A stretch of DNA of 64,000 bases from assembly GCA_016169945.1 (NCBI GenBank), contig JADLSH010000236.1:3644001-3708000 (forward strand), given 5' to 3'. Position numbers and translations under genes: made by a program. The notes beneath the pieces are model-generated. The model was given only the letters and a program-made list of their open reading frames with translations. It was not told the origin of the DNA and searched no databases. The stretch comes from Trachythela sp. YZ-2020 (taxonomy: Eukaryota; Cnidaria; Anthozoa; Malacalcyonacea; Clavulariidae). This document shows, one piece after another, positions 21,101 to 33,100 of this stretch. Each line of letters begins with the position of its first letter. The first letter of the stretch is position 1.

Positions 21101-24100
21101 CGCGCGGGCGGAGCGACCATGTTTCAACTTTCGCTGTAGGTGTCTAGCATGAGATTTTTTTGTCCGCTTTACACTTCGCGGACACGCCTGAAAGTTGAAC
21201 TACATTCAACTTTCTTGGCGTGCCCGCGCGACTAATTATTCACGTGATTCGAATCGGTCGCTTCGCCCGCGCGGGCAAAACGACCGTAATGGAAAATGGC
21301 CTTAATAAGACGTCATATTATCCTATAAATACGGGTTTTTGAGCGAAACAGCTCATAGTGCATTTATCTTTTGTTGGAGAAGCAATTGAGAATGAATAGA
21401 AAAATAAGTGAATGCCAGACCCTGGCAGAGTTAAGCTTCTTGGAGATAACATATATATTGAGTGAGGCGGAACGACGGCCGCTAGTGTTTGAAAGGCAAA
21501 TGGAAATCTTTCAAAGAGTGAAAGAATGGCGACTGGAAAATACCCAATTAGGGCTTGTACCTAGTCTTTCGGATACGTGGACCCCAGAACAAAGACTACA
21601 GTTTTTGATCAATTGGCAAGATGACGAACTGATACTGCAAATTGGCCGTGGACAGAAAAGGTCTTTTGACGAAGCGAGTGAAGGCGCAGGGACATCTGAT
21701 GAACCGCAAAGTCGATCCTGGAGAAAAAAGATTCATGAATGAAGAGACATCTGACGAACCGATACTACAAGTTGGTCGTGGACATAAAAGATCCTTCGAT
21801 GAAGTGAACGATGGCGCCGGGACATCTGATGAGGTTAGCGATAACTTTTTTACTGTGACTAATGTTAAACAAGTAAAAGTGAAAACGTTTAAGACTACCG
21901 GTACGGATTATGCTATTCAGTTTACGGATATGTTTGCACATTTGGAACTTTCCCAATTCCATAATCGCTTACATGAAATATTCGAGAACTTGTTGAATAC
22001 CATCGCCCAGGATATTCCTGGACACGATCAAGTCCGTTTTGTATTACGATCGCCTGTGCTCGATCCCCCCATTTCTCTTCCTTTCATGCCCCGTCAACGT
22101 TTGACGACCGAACGCGTGTTAGCTGAGATTCAACGTGTCATTCAATCTAATAAGAAATTTCGATTGAACGATACCGTAAGTGTTAATATGGTTCATGTAG
22201 AGATGCCTCATGGTGGTGGAAGTACGAAGCGAAGCGAGATTAATTTAGAGAAGAATTTAGCCAAAAAAGGATCGATTGTGCGAATTCAAAACAAGGATGA
22301 ACTATGTTTAGCAAGAGCCCTTGTTGTTGCCAAAGCTAAAATCGAAAAGGATAATAAGTACGGTTACATTATTGATTCCCGAAAACCTTTACAAGGACGT
22401 TTAGCGCGTGAATTGCATCAAAAAGCGGACGTTCCCCTTGGACCCTGTGGCATGGATGAAGTTAAACGGTTCCAAACGTATCTAACCGAATACCAGATCA
22501 ATATCGTATCTAAAGAGCACCAAAGCAGTCTCATCTATACCGGTCCTGAAAAAGAGAAAAAGATTTACCTTTATTTACATGATAGTCATTACGATGGGTT
22601 TTTGGCTCGGAGTTATTATTGTCACGTATGTAAGAAGGCTTACCATAACCAGAGAAATCATTTATGTCCCAACGCGTGTAAATGTTGTCGTTTGCTGAAC
22701 TGTCCTATCGTATCCTGGATTCATTGCGACCGCTGTAATCGATGTTTTAAAAGCCAAGAATGTTTCGATAGACATAAACAATCGATGGGAAAATCAAAAT
22801 CGATTTGTTCTGATCTAGTCAAATGCTCTGAATGTAATACCGTCGTGAAGCGTAGCAAAAAGAATCCGGACAAACACAATTGTGGCATGACAAAATGTCG
22901 TATATGTAAAGAGTATACTCGACCCGGTGACCACTACTGTTATATACAGCCTGAAAAGAAACGAGACGACAACGTATCGGACGACCTGTCGGACGACGAG
23001 GACGATGCATCCCAAAGCGGATACGATCAACTGCTTTTCTTTGAGTTTGAATGTCGTCAAGAAAACGGGAATCACGAACCCAATTTATGCGTGATTCAGA
23101 ACGAGGCTGGTGACGAATGGTCGTTTCAAGGAGACAATACCCGAAACGAATTCTGCGAATGGTTATTTACCGAGGAACACGAAGGATGTGTTGTGATGGC
23201 GCGCAACTTCCAAGGGTATGATAGTTATTTTATTCTCCAATACCTGCGCGAGAACGATGTCAAGTATGATGTGATTATGCGCGGTGCCAAGGTCCTTACA
23301 CTATCTGTACCTATGTTCCAAATCAAGTTTATTGACTCCTTGAGTTTTATCCCAATGAAATTGGCTGATTTTCCTAAAACCTTTGGTATCGACGAACTTG
23401 CGAAAGGTTATTTATATTTACTCACTTAGATTATCCACCAAACCCAGTATTCTAGTTCAACCAAGTGAAGTGCAAAAAAATATTTGAAGTTTACCTTATC
23501 ACAACCCTCACACCCGATAACCTATATATACAGAACTTACGGTTACAGCTCAGCAACTGGCCTCTGTAGCTCAGTTGGTTAGAGCGCTGCACCGGAATCG
23601 CAGGGCCGTGGGTTCAATTCCTGCCAGAGGACCTAGTGTTGCATTTTTCGCAACCGTTCCTGGTTAGGTCTTAAATTGTGTATATATCTACTCACTTGGA
23701 TTATCCACCAAACCCAGTATTCTAGTTCAACCAAGTGAAGTGCAAAAAAATCTTTGAAGTTTACCTTATTTCCCTCATCTGTTCAATAAGAAAGAGAACG
23801 AGAATTATGCTGGACCTATACCACCGAGTCCTTACTATAATCCTGATGGAATGAGTCCTAACGACACTGAATTGAAAGAGAACGATTATGTGTTCGACTT
23901 CCAGCAAGAAATCCTCGCCTACTGTCGCTCTGACGTCGATATTCTCCGCCGTTGCTGTCTTGATTTCCGCGAGTTGTTCCGTGACGTTACCGATATCGAT
24001 CTCTTTGAGAAATGCCTTACCATCGCCTCGGCTTGTAATTTGGTATGCCGAACCAATTACCTCCAAGAAAATACCATTGCCATCATTCCTCCACACGGCT

Positions 24101-27100
24101 ACCATCCTGAAACCAAACAATCAAACATTGCCTTGAAATGGCTTTCCTATACGGCAGAAAAGAATGATATCCATATTCAACATAAACGAAATGCTGGAGA
24201 AAAGAGCGTGCATAGATATTTCCTGGATGGATATCATGAAGAGACGAACACACCAGGTCCTTCTCTGGTTGACGCTTTCAAAATCATTTTGTCTTCTGGA
24301 CGCAAGCCTGAAAAGATCATGACTGATCAAGGAACAGAGTTTTTAAACAAACATTTTCGAACGTTGATGAAAGAAGAAGACATAGAACTGTACAACGCGT
24401 ACAACGAAACGAAAGCCTCTATCGTGGAACGTTTGATCCGTACTCTGAAGACGAAGATGTGGCGATACTTCACAGCGAAGAAAACAATGAGATACATTGA
24501 CATGCTGCCTGATTTAGTGTATTCTTACAATCATAGTGTTCATCGCAGTATTAAAGCAAAACCCGCAGATGTTACTGTTGAAAACGAAAAGAAAGTGTGG
24601 CACACTTTGTATGGTGATCATAATGATGTGAAAAATGTAGAGTATAAGTTTAAGATTGGTGATCAAGTTAGAATTAGTAAAATCAAACGTAAATTTGAAA
24701 AAGGTTACTTGCCAAATTTCTCAAAAGAAATCTTTACCGTAAGCAAACAAGTGCCTCGTGATCCTAGTTGAAAGATTATGATGGCGAAGAACTGAAAGGA
24801 ACGTTTTACGATAAAGAGTTGCAAAAGGTTATCAAGCAAGATGACGTCTACGAAGTTGAAAAAGTTTTGAAGAAACGTGGTAGAGGCAAAAATGTACAAT
24901 ATCTTGTAAAATGGTTAGGGTACCCGAACAAGTTTAATTCGTGGGTACCTGCTTCTCAAATAAATAAGATTTAAACCAGCGTCTGTGTTGTGTGTCTTTT
25001 ATTCATACTTTAGTAGTGACAATGAGTGGAACACATTTTTATCTTACGCTTCCTAGTAATGCATCCCTGGATGTCTTTCCCGATAACAAAACGACTGGTT
25101 ATCGTGTAAAATTACCACAAACCATTGATTTGAATGGCGATTGGGAAGTTGGTTTGTATTCCATCCCTTACCCTAACTCGTGGTATACTTTAGCAAGGGG
25201 AGCCGGCAGCCATATCTATCACGCGGACAGAAGCGGATATTTTTTGACGACAGTTATTGATTACGGTTACTACGAGGCAATGCAAGATCTTATCAAAGCC
25301 ATCAATAAAGCCCTGGCAAACGATGTTAACGACAACATTAAGTTAACGTTTAATGCTCGCACCGGCAAAGTGACAGTTCAATTGAAAACTGCATACGAAC
25401 TAGCCTTATATGAAAAAATGTCGATTATCTTGGGGTTTGTAGGAGACGCAAAAATATTAAAAAAGACGACCGAAAGTCCTTACGTGGCAGACTTGTTTGG
25501 GATGACGACCATCTACGTTTATTGTGATATTGTTCAACCGCAGATCGTCGGAGATACGAGCGCCCAAATACTCAGAAGCATTCCCGTTGAGGGAAAGTCT
25601 GGTGACGTCATTACTAAAACTTTCCCAAACATACAATACGTACCTGTCCAAACCAAATCATTCGAAGACATGGAAATTATTTTAAGTAACGACACAGTCG
25701 ATCCTGTGCCATTTGAATACGGGAAGGTGGTAACAACACTGCACTTCAGACAGCATACTTATTTTACCAAAAGATGAATAATCCATATGTACGTTACTAT
25801 CTTGATCAACAGCAAAGACGTGGGATGCCTGTTTTCAGAGGCAGTCCATGGCAAGTGGGTCATGGACAAATGGGCTATGGACTCGGCGGCCTGTTTCGTA
25901 GCGTTGCAAGAGCAGTCATGCCAATGGTAAAAAGTGGAGCAAAAGCTATCGGTAAAATTGCTTTGAATGCTGGAGCTAATGTGCTAGGAGACGTTGCTTC
26001 TGGAAGAAATCTAAAAGAAGCAGTAAAAACCAGAGGGAAAGAAGCTGTAAACGTCGCAAAGGAAAAAGCCGTTAATCGACTTCAAACTTATGCTCAAACA
26101 GGAAGTGGACAACGTGCAAGAAAACGTACAAAGCAAACAACTAAAAAGAGAAAGGCATCTGCGTCTACTACCAGAAGCAATCAGACCAAGAAGCGGAAAA
26201 CAGTTAAAAAGAGAAAGGCATCAACATCTATTACCATAAGCAATCAGACGAAGAAGCGGAAAACAGTTAAAAAGAGAAAGGCATTGACATCTATTACCAG
26301 AAGCAGTCAGACCAAGAAGCGGAAAACAGCTCCTGATATATTCGGATAAACATGTATCTCGTACATTCCAAGTCACAAGAATGCACAAAAAGTGAACTAT
26401 ACTGTTCTCTATACCTCCAACACAAGTCAGTTTGGAAAAAGGACATTGGATAGATCATCAACCTGTTTCCAGTGTATCAGACGGTGATCCAACCACGTTC
26501 CTGTCTCCAGGCACTGAAGATTATGTCGATTTATCAAAAACAGTTTTTGTGGTGAGAGCAAAAGTGACTAAAGCTGATGGTGCAAATATTGATGCAGACG
26601 AAAAGGTCGGAGTTGTGAACAATTTTCTGCACAGTCTGTTCAAACAAGTCGACGTGTTTTTGAAAGAAAAGCAAGTGTGACACAAGCCACTGGAACTTAC
26701 GCGTACCGTCTGGAAACCCTCCTAAACTATGGGCCCTCAGCGAAAAAGTCACAAATTACCAGCTCTATGTTTTATAAAGACACGGCGGGGAAAATGAACG
26801 TTGCAGACCCAACATTAGCAGCTGCCAACGCCAACCTTGGTCTTAAAACAAGATATGCATTCAGCAAGACAATTGGAACTATTGAAATGACTGGACCTAT
26901 ATTCAGCGACGTATTTTTCACCGAACGTCTCCTGCTAAGTTTTGTTGACTTGAAAGTTATTCTGAATCGCAGCAGCAAAGAGTTTTGTCTGATGGCGTCT
27001 GCGGACGATGTTGATTACAGAGTAAAGCTAATCGATGCCTATCTCAAGATACGTAAGGTGAAAGTTAGTCCAAGCATTTCCATGGCTCATGAAATTGCAT

Positions 27101-30100
27101 TGAAAAAAGGACCGGCTATCTATCCTATTCGTCGCGTGGAGTGCAAGAGTTTCATTGTTTCAGGAAATCCCTCTCTGAATAAAGATAACATCTTTAATGG
27201 ACTTGTACCGAAATCGTTTGTCTTTGGATTGGTCGATAGCGCAGCGTTTAATGGCGCATACAAGAAGAATCCGTAAAACTTTCAACATTTTAACGTGTCC
27301 TCGATTGAATAACCGTGAAGGAGAAGATATGCCGTTTAAACCGATGCAGCTTTCCTTTGGTGCAAACCCCAGATTTGTTGAAGCATTCAGTACATTGTTT
27401 TCTGGTACGGGAAAAATGTATTACAACACAGGGGACGATATAACACGAGAAGAATTTCCAAACGGATATGCAGTTTATGCTTTCGATCTGACCCCAGATA
27501 TGTGTGGGTCGTCAGCTCATTTTAATGCTGTTCAACGAGGAAATCTAGCAGTTGACATCAAGTTCTTTGTCGCACCGGCGGCAGCTGTGAGTCTCGTCTG
27601 TTACTGGGAATTTGAAAACCTGATTCAAATTGATGTTGAGAGAAACGTCGTTTACGTTAACTCGTGCACTAAAACAAGACCCTGTAACAAGCAAAAAGTT
27701 TTGCGGCGTGTTTCCTAGTGATAAGCTACCTCAGACGATCGACAAATATCCCTGTGGATTTATCGCAAACACTAATCCTAGCAGTGAACCAGGAACGCAT
27801 TGGGTGGCCTTTTACTTTCCATCGGAAGAGAAAGGAGAATTCTTCGACAGTTGTAAACTACAAAGTTAGAGTCTCATGAATGGGAATTTAACACTCGTAA
27901 ACTACAAAGTGCTTGGTCAGATGTGTGTGGCCAGTATTGCATATTTTACCTTAGCCATAGAGCACGAGGACAAAGCATGAATAAAATCGTACAGTTATTC
28001 AATAACGATACTATGTTAAATGAAGCGAAAGTGTCTCAGTTTGTTAAAACTCATTATAAAATTATGTTAAAACAGCCCTATGTTGGCCTTAATCAGTTTA
28101 GTAAAAAACTGTTTGAAAAATAATGTTATTGCTGCGGAGCGAGCGAGCCTGAAGCGAGCGAGCGTAGCAGCAGCCTAATATGTGCAGAGAGGGAGTTTTG
28201 AAGTAAATTTTATTTAGCGCATGGAATTGTGGTCGTGCGCGCTTGCTATGCGCAGAACACAAATTTTAAACTCGCTCAGTTCCATGTGCTTTTCGATTTT
28301 GACGGACGGAGTCTTCGAATTTTTATCGAATTTCTAAAGCTTTTTCAAGTCTATTTTGACCATTCAAGGTAGGATATTTTGTCTTTTGTTTATATGTTAC
28401 GTTTACATTTGTTTACTCCTTTTTGGAAAGTTGGCAATCTCAATTTATATATCTATGAAACGCTGAAAGCACACAACGATCGCAGCTAGATTCAGTGTCT
28501 GTTTATATATAAACTATATATTCTGCTAATGTGCTATCGACTTTTCTTGAGCTGTTATTGCTGTAAAGCATGGAAGTCTTACATAGAGATGTCCTTAAAA
28601 GGTTTTTCTATCCATTCGCGTTTGCTTTCTCTTGCTGATTTCCATATTTTGCATCAAGTGATGTTTCGTGTACGCCGCTTGACGATTGTGACTACAGTCG
28701 AACCTCTATTAAGCGGCCCTCTATTAAGCGGCCACCCTCTATTAAACGGCCGCATATCAAAGTCCCAAAATATTTGTAATACAATTACTATAAAATATCC
28801 CTCTATTAAACGGCCACCTCCATTAAACGGCCGCGGCCACCTATGAGCGGTCCCAAATGATGTTTTATATAAGTTATTACCTCTATTAAACGGCCAGCTT
28901 GCACACTAAAAGTTGAGCTAATGTTTAATAATTTGCTTTATTTACTTAATAACACTTAAAACTAATGTTCAACACATGCCACTTGACACCTCGCTCAACT
29001 TTACAGGTCATTAAATTCAAAGCATTGTCAGCAACAAAAGTGTCGGTGTTTGCGTTGCATAGAAACGCTCTATTACTTCGCCTCAAATCCTCCTTTTAAC
29101 TTTTCCTTTAGCCAACTGATTGAAAAGGCATCTCCTGTGAAATGAAATTCACAGGAATTTCAAACCATAGCCGCCACCTCTATTCACACGCGTTCCTTTG
29201 ACCACTGCTTTACCGGAGTTCGCCGCTCGTTTAAGAAACTTTGTGAGCCAGATTGCCATTAATTTTGGAACATGTCCAATGATTTCAAAGTCCTCCTTCA
29301 TTTCATTCGGATGCGAGTATCGTTGTTCGGTAGATATATCATGACGACGTCGCATTGCACGTTGAACTGATCTAAGACTAAGATTTTCGTCCATTTCGTG
29401 CAAGCTTTCGCGAACAACTGCCACAGCATTAGAGTCCTCTTTGTTACTTGGTTCTCGCTTAAGATCATGTTCTTCTTCAACGTTTGGCACCCAGATGTCC
29501 ATATATGCATGATAGCCTCTGATAAACAGAAATTACTTTAAATGTTTCCGTGGAGGACATTTCTATGCTATGTATTTCTGATCTTTTGGCTGGCAAAATT
29601 AAGACGTATACAGGTGTGAATGGAAATGAGTGTAGCATTACAGTTGGGAGGTAAAGCGCCATAACAATGTAAGGTATTCAATTGGAAATGTCTGAGTTGA
29701 CGAGTACCGCATTTTGTCAAACGTGTGGTAGTGAAACAAATTACGAATGTTTGAGTTGCAGAAAAGCTGTATGTAACAGGTCAGCTACCTGTTCCTGCCG
29801 CTCCTGAAGAGACACCTGGTTGGAAAGCTGGCTCAAGTGTGTCCTTTTGTCATTCTTGCAAAGATGCAACCGAGAACATAAAGAACAGGCAACATGTAAA
29901 GCTGGTGTTAAAACAAAGCTGAAGACCGGCCACAGTAACAGCCGTCCAACCGATCGCTGCTCAACCTTCACGAACAAGCGCAAATGTCTTGACCTGTCTG
30001 AAAAAGTTGCCGTAATCAGATTTGCTAAAGATCACCCTGATCTCGGAGCCAGAAAAATAGCAGAACACTTTCAAACTGGAAGAACACAGATCCAAACCAT

Positions 30101-33100
30101 CATAAAAAACAAGGCATCTATACTTGCTTTGCACGAAAGCACTGATGAACGAAGTCAGCAAAAGCGACAGCGCACAGCCAAATATTCGGATGTGAACAAA
30201 CCCGTGTGGGAGTGGTACACCATGTGTAGAAACTCTAACATACCAGTTTCGGACCAATGCTTCAAGAAGAGGCCTAGTAATAGCAGAAAGGCTAGAAATG
30301 ATAGGTTTTACAGCATCAAATGGTTGGCTGGAAAAATTCAAGAAACAACATAACATATGCAATATGACCGTGGCAGGCGAAGAGGAGGCGTGAGACCGAA
30401 ACAGTTGAAAGCTGGAGTGAAAGGGCAGGAGAAATCACCAGAGGATGGAAGGAAGAAGATGTGTGGAACATGGATGAAACTGGAAGTTTTTGGCGTGGTC
30501 TTCCTGAGAAGACTCTCAGCGAAAGAGGAAAAAGATGCAGTGGCGGCAAAAACGCAAAGATGCGCATCACGTGGGCATTTTTGTTAATGCCGCAGGGATA
30601 AGGAAGATCCCATTGTTATCAGGAAGTCTGCAAAACCGCGATGCTTCAAGCATTTAAAGGACAACAAGCGTCCGTCCAAATGCAACTATTTTTCAAATGC
30701 CAAAGCCTGGATGAACACGGGTATTATGACTGAAGTTTTGTCAAAACTTAATCGTCAATTGAAGCGAAAGAACAGACGTATTTTGCTGTTTATGGATAAT
30801 GCCCCTTGTCATCCACAAAGCTTGAAGGACAGCTTTTCGAACATAAACATTGTGTTTTGCCAAAGAATACCACATCCAAGACTCAACCACTGGACGCTGG
30901 TATCATTGCCAACTGGACAGTTAAGTACACAAAGCGATTGCTTCGCTATGTATGTGGTCAAGTCGACGGGTCCAAGAGTGCGAGCGACATTGTGAAATCT
31001 GTGAATCTTCTTATGTCCATCGAATGGGGAAGACAGGCTTGGGACGAAGTGTCCTCTGATACAATCCAAAGATGCTTCAAGAAGACGGGATTGTCTCCGC
31101 AAGAAATCGCTATCGAAGACGATCCTTTGAAGGAGAGGAACTGCAAGATCTTCAGGAACTTCTGAGCAGATTCGAAGTGCCTTGTACTGCAGAAGAGTAC
31201 ATATCGACCGAAGACGATCTTGAAGTTTGTCCTGGCTACATCGACAATTCTGACCCGAACTGGAGGAAGTTGTTCGCGAGGAATTGCTGGGAGACAATCT
31301 TAATGATTTATCCGCTTCGTCAGATACAGCGAACTCAGTAAGCGATGACGAATATGACAGAGATTTACAAGAACCTGAACTGGAGTCGTTGACGGAGGCA
31401 ATTGGGCATGCTGAGGATCTGCGAAATTTTGCAATTTATAACGGATATGAGGAGCTAGCTCAATCAATATCTAAGACAAATGATTTGCTCTGTGCTTTGA
31501 AACTCAATGCACCGCGGCGACAAATGCAGATTAAGGACTATTTTAAGCCAACATAGACTGCTAATAGTAAACGTATATGGTCGAACATATTGCACTTTTC
31601 CAAATTTAAGTTGTTAGTCTTTTGCTACCGCTTTGTGTAGTTCTTGGACCAAGTTTGAAAACTCTTTTGTTAACAATTACTTCTTGATCTTTCTAAAATC
31701 TACTTATTACTGTCATCGGTGATTTATGATTGAATAAATAGACATTTGACCACGCCCAAGGCCTAATTATTGCGTACCTCTATTTAGCGGCCACCTCTAT
31801 TAAGCGGCCACAAAGCCGATCCCCGAGGGTGGCCGCTTAATAGAGGTTCGACTGTACGTGTGAACTTGACACAAAGTCACAGATATGCAATTGATCGTCT
31901 AAATTGCCTGACTGAATCATTCTGATTTGTGCAAGGTTTGACCTATTAAATAGGCTACTGTAGGCATACAAATATGTTTATATTCCTATTTTACAATGGA
32001 CTTAATATTTTTGTCTAGTCGCGTTCACATATTATTGTCAGAACATCAGTTCTGCGCGCACTAAGACAAATATTCGAATGGCAATGAGTTGAAATGAGTT
32101 GTGCTTTACATGTAGGTGACTCGCATATCCAGCAAAGTAAGAACATAATGATGGAACGCTTTCGTTTATAGCTTTCCAAATGCAAAATTATTTTGCGCAC
32201 ATGTATATATTTTTAACGCTTTTATACACTACAAAAATATGCAAATTTCCTTGCGTGGCAGTGTCAAATTACTCATCGCAGTAAACATGGGTTTCATGTG
32301 GGAATTCCATGTGGAAGAACAATACATGGAAAATATTGATATTTTGAAATAGATGTTACAAAATTTGATGTCTTTCATGTTTCATGATATATTTAGCTTG
32401 TCTCATGCATCCTGCAAACTATGCTAGGGATGCATCTACTGACAGCGTGCAAGCCACTGGGTCAATGCCAATAATTACCGTCTACTGAATATAATTTGTG
32501 TTGCATATTTGTTTGCATGTTTGTTCCAAGAAGCTAAAGAATAATAACAGTCCCGCAGCATTCCCTACCTTGCAGGTACCCTAGTAATAAATGTTAAAAA
32601 CCCAAATGTATGTGTTTTTTTATATCTAGCCCCACAATGCCTTTAGCGCTTTAAAAAATAAAAATGACAAGTAAGAAGAGTCTTATTACCGTGTCAAAAA
32701 TGACAGGAAAAGACTTTAAAAATTTATTAACTTCAAAACAATTACATGTTGTTTATTTAATATTTAAACCATCGTTTTTGAGGTTGTTTTGATGTACTTC
32801 CATGTCTCTCTACAAGGGTTTGGAAATAATTCGACGAGCTCGCACGTCGTGGGCTACGAAGACGATGTACCGACTTGCTTCCGTCTTTCCTCATTTCTCA
32901 CGATATCTTTAGGTATATTCATCTTTGATAAAGCACGAAAAAATTATTGTGAGCCCTTAGGATTAAATTTTTTTCTTACCCTCATGGCATCGCTGATCAA
33001 GTCAGATATGTTTGACTGGGGGATCTTTTTACCGTCAAAATCGACTTGTCCAGCCTCATCCCAAGAAATAACGTCCGGTCTTGCTTTCAAACGGTTTAAA

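Larger units (their letters stand above)
28695..31854 (+). mobile_element. Tigger/pogo DNA transposon
   Basis: The termini CAGTCGAACCTCTATTAAGC and its inverse are flanked by TA on both sides (28693-28694, 31855-31856), the target of the Tc1/mariner-pogo group. Several subterminal copies of CTCTATTAAGCGGCC or CTCTATTAAACGGCC at both ends probably bind transposase. It encodes a CENP-B-like DDE transposase (plus strand) and, on the minus strand, a HIRAN-like protein. It inserted in the Helitron-like element at a site still seen in copy 1. Confidence 0.9.
28129..32584 (+). mobile_element. Helitron-like element, copy 2, interrupted by a Tigger
   Basis: It has the same borders as copy 1: it begins TTGCTGCGGAGCGAGCGAG after an A and ends in CTAG before a T, with the TACCT-TGC-AGGTA hairpin near the end. 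Without the 3.16-kb Tigger it is about 1.29 kb and closely matches the inverse of 4918-6200. It inserted into the Polinton between protease and the orphan genes. No reading frame of its own is recognisable. Confidence 0.6.

Noticed and set aside
4918..32584. Reading 4918-6200 and 28129-32584 as the terminal inverted repeats of one 27-kb element
   Set aside because: The Polinton has its own ends and target duplication at 20338-36666, which overlap the supposed right repeat. Copy 1 has a clean empty site in the foldback arm. They are two separate insertions of one element.
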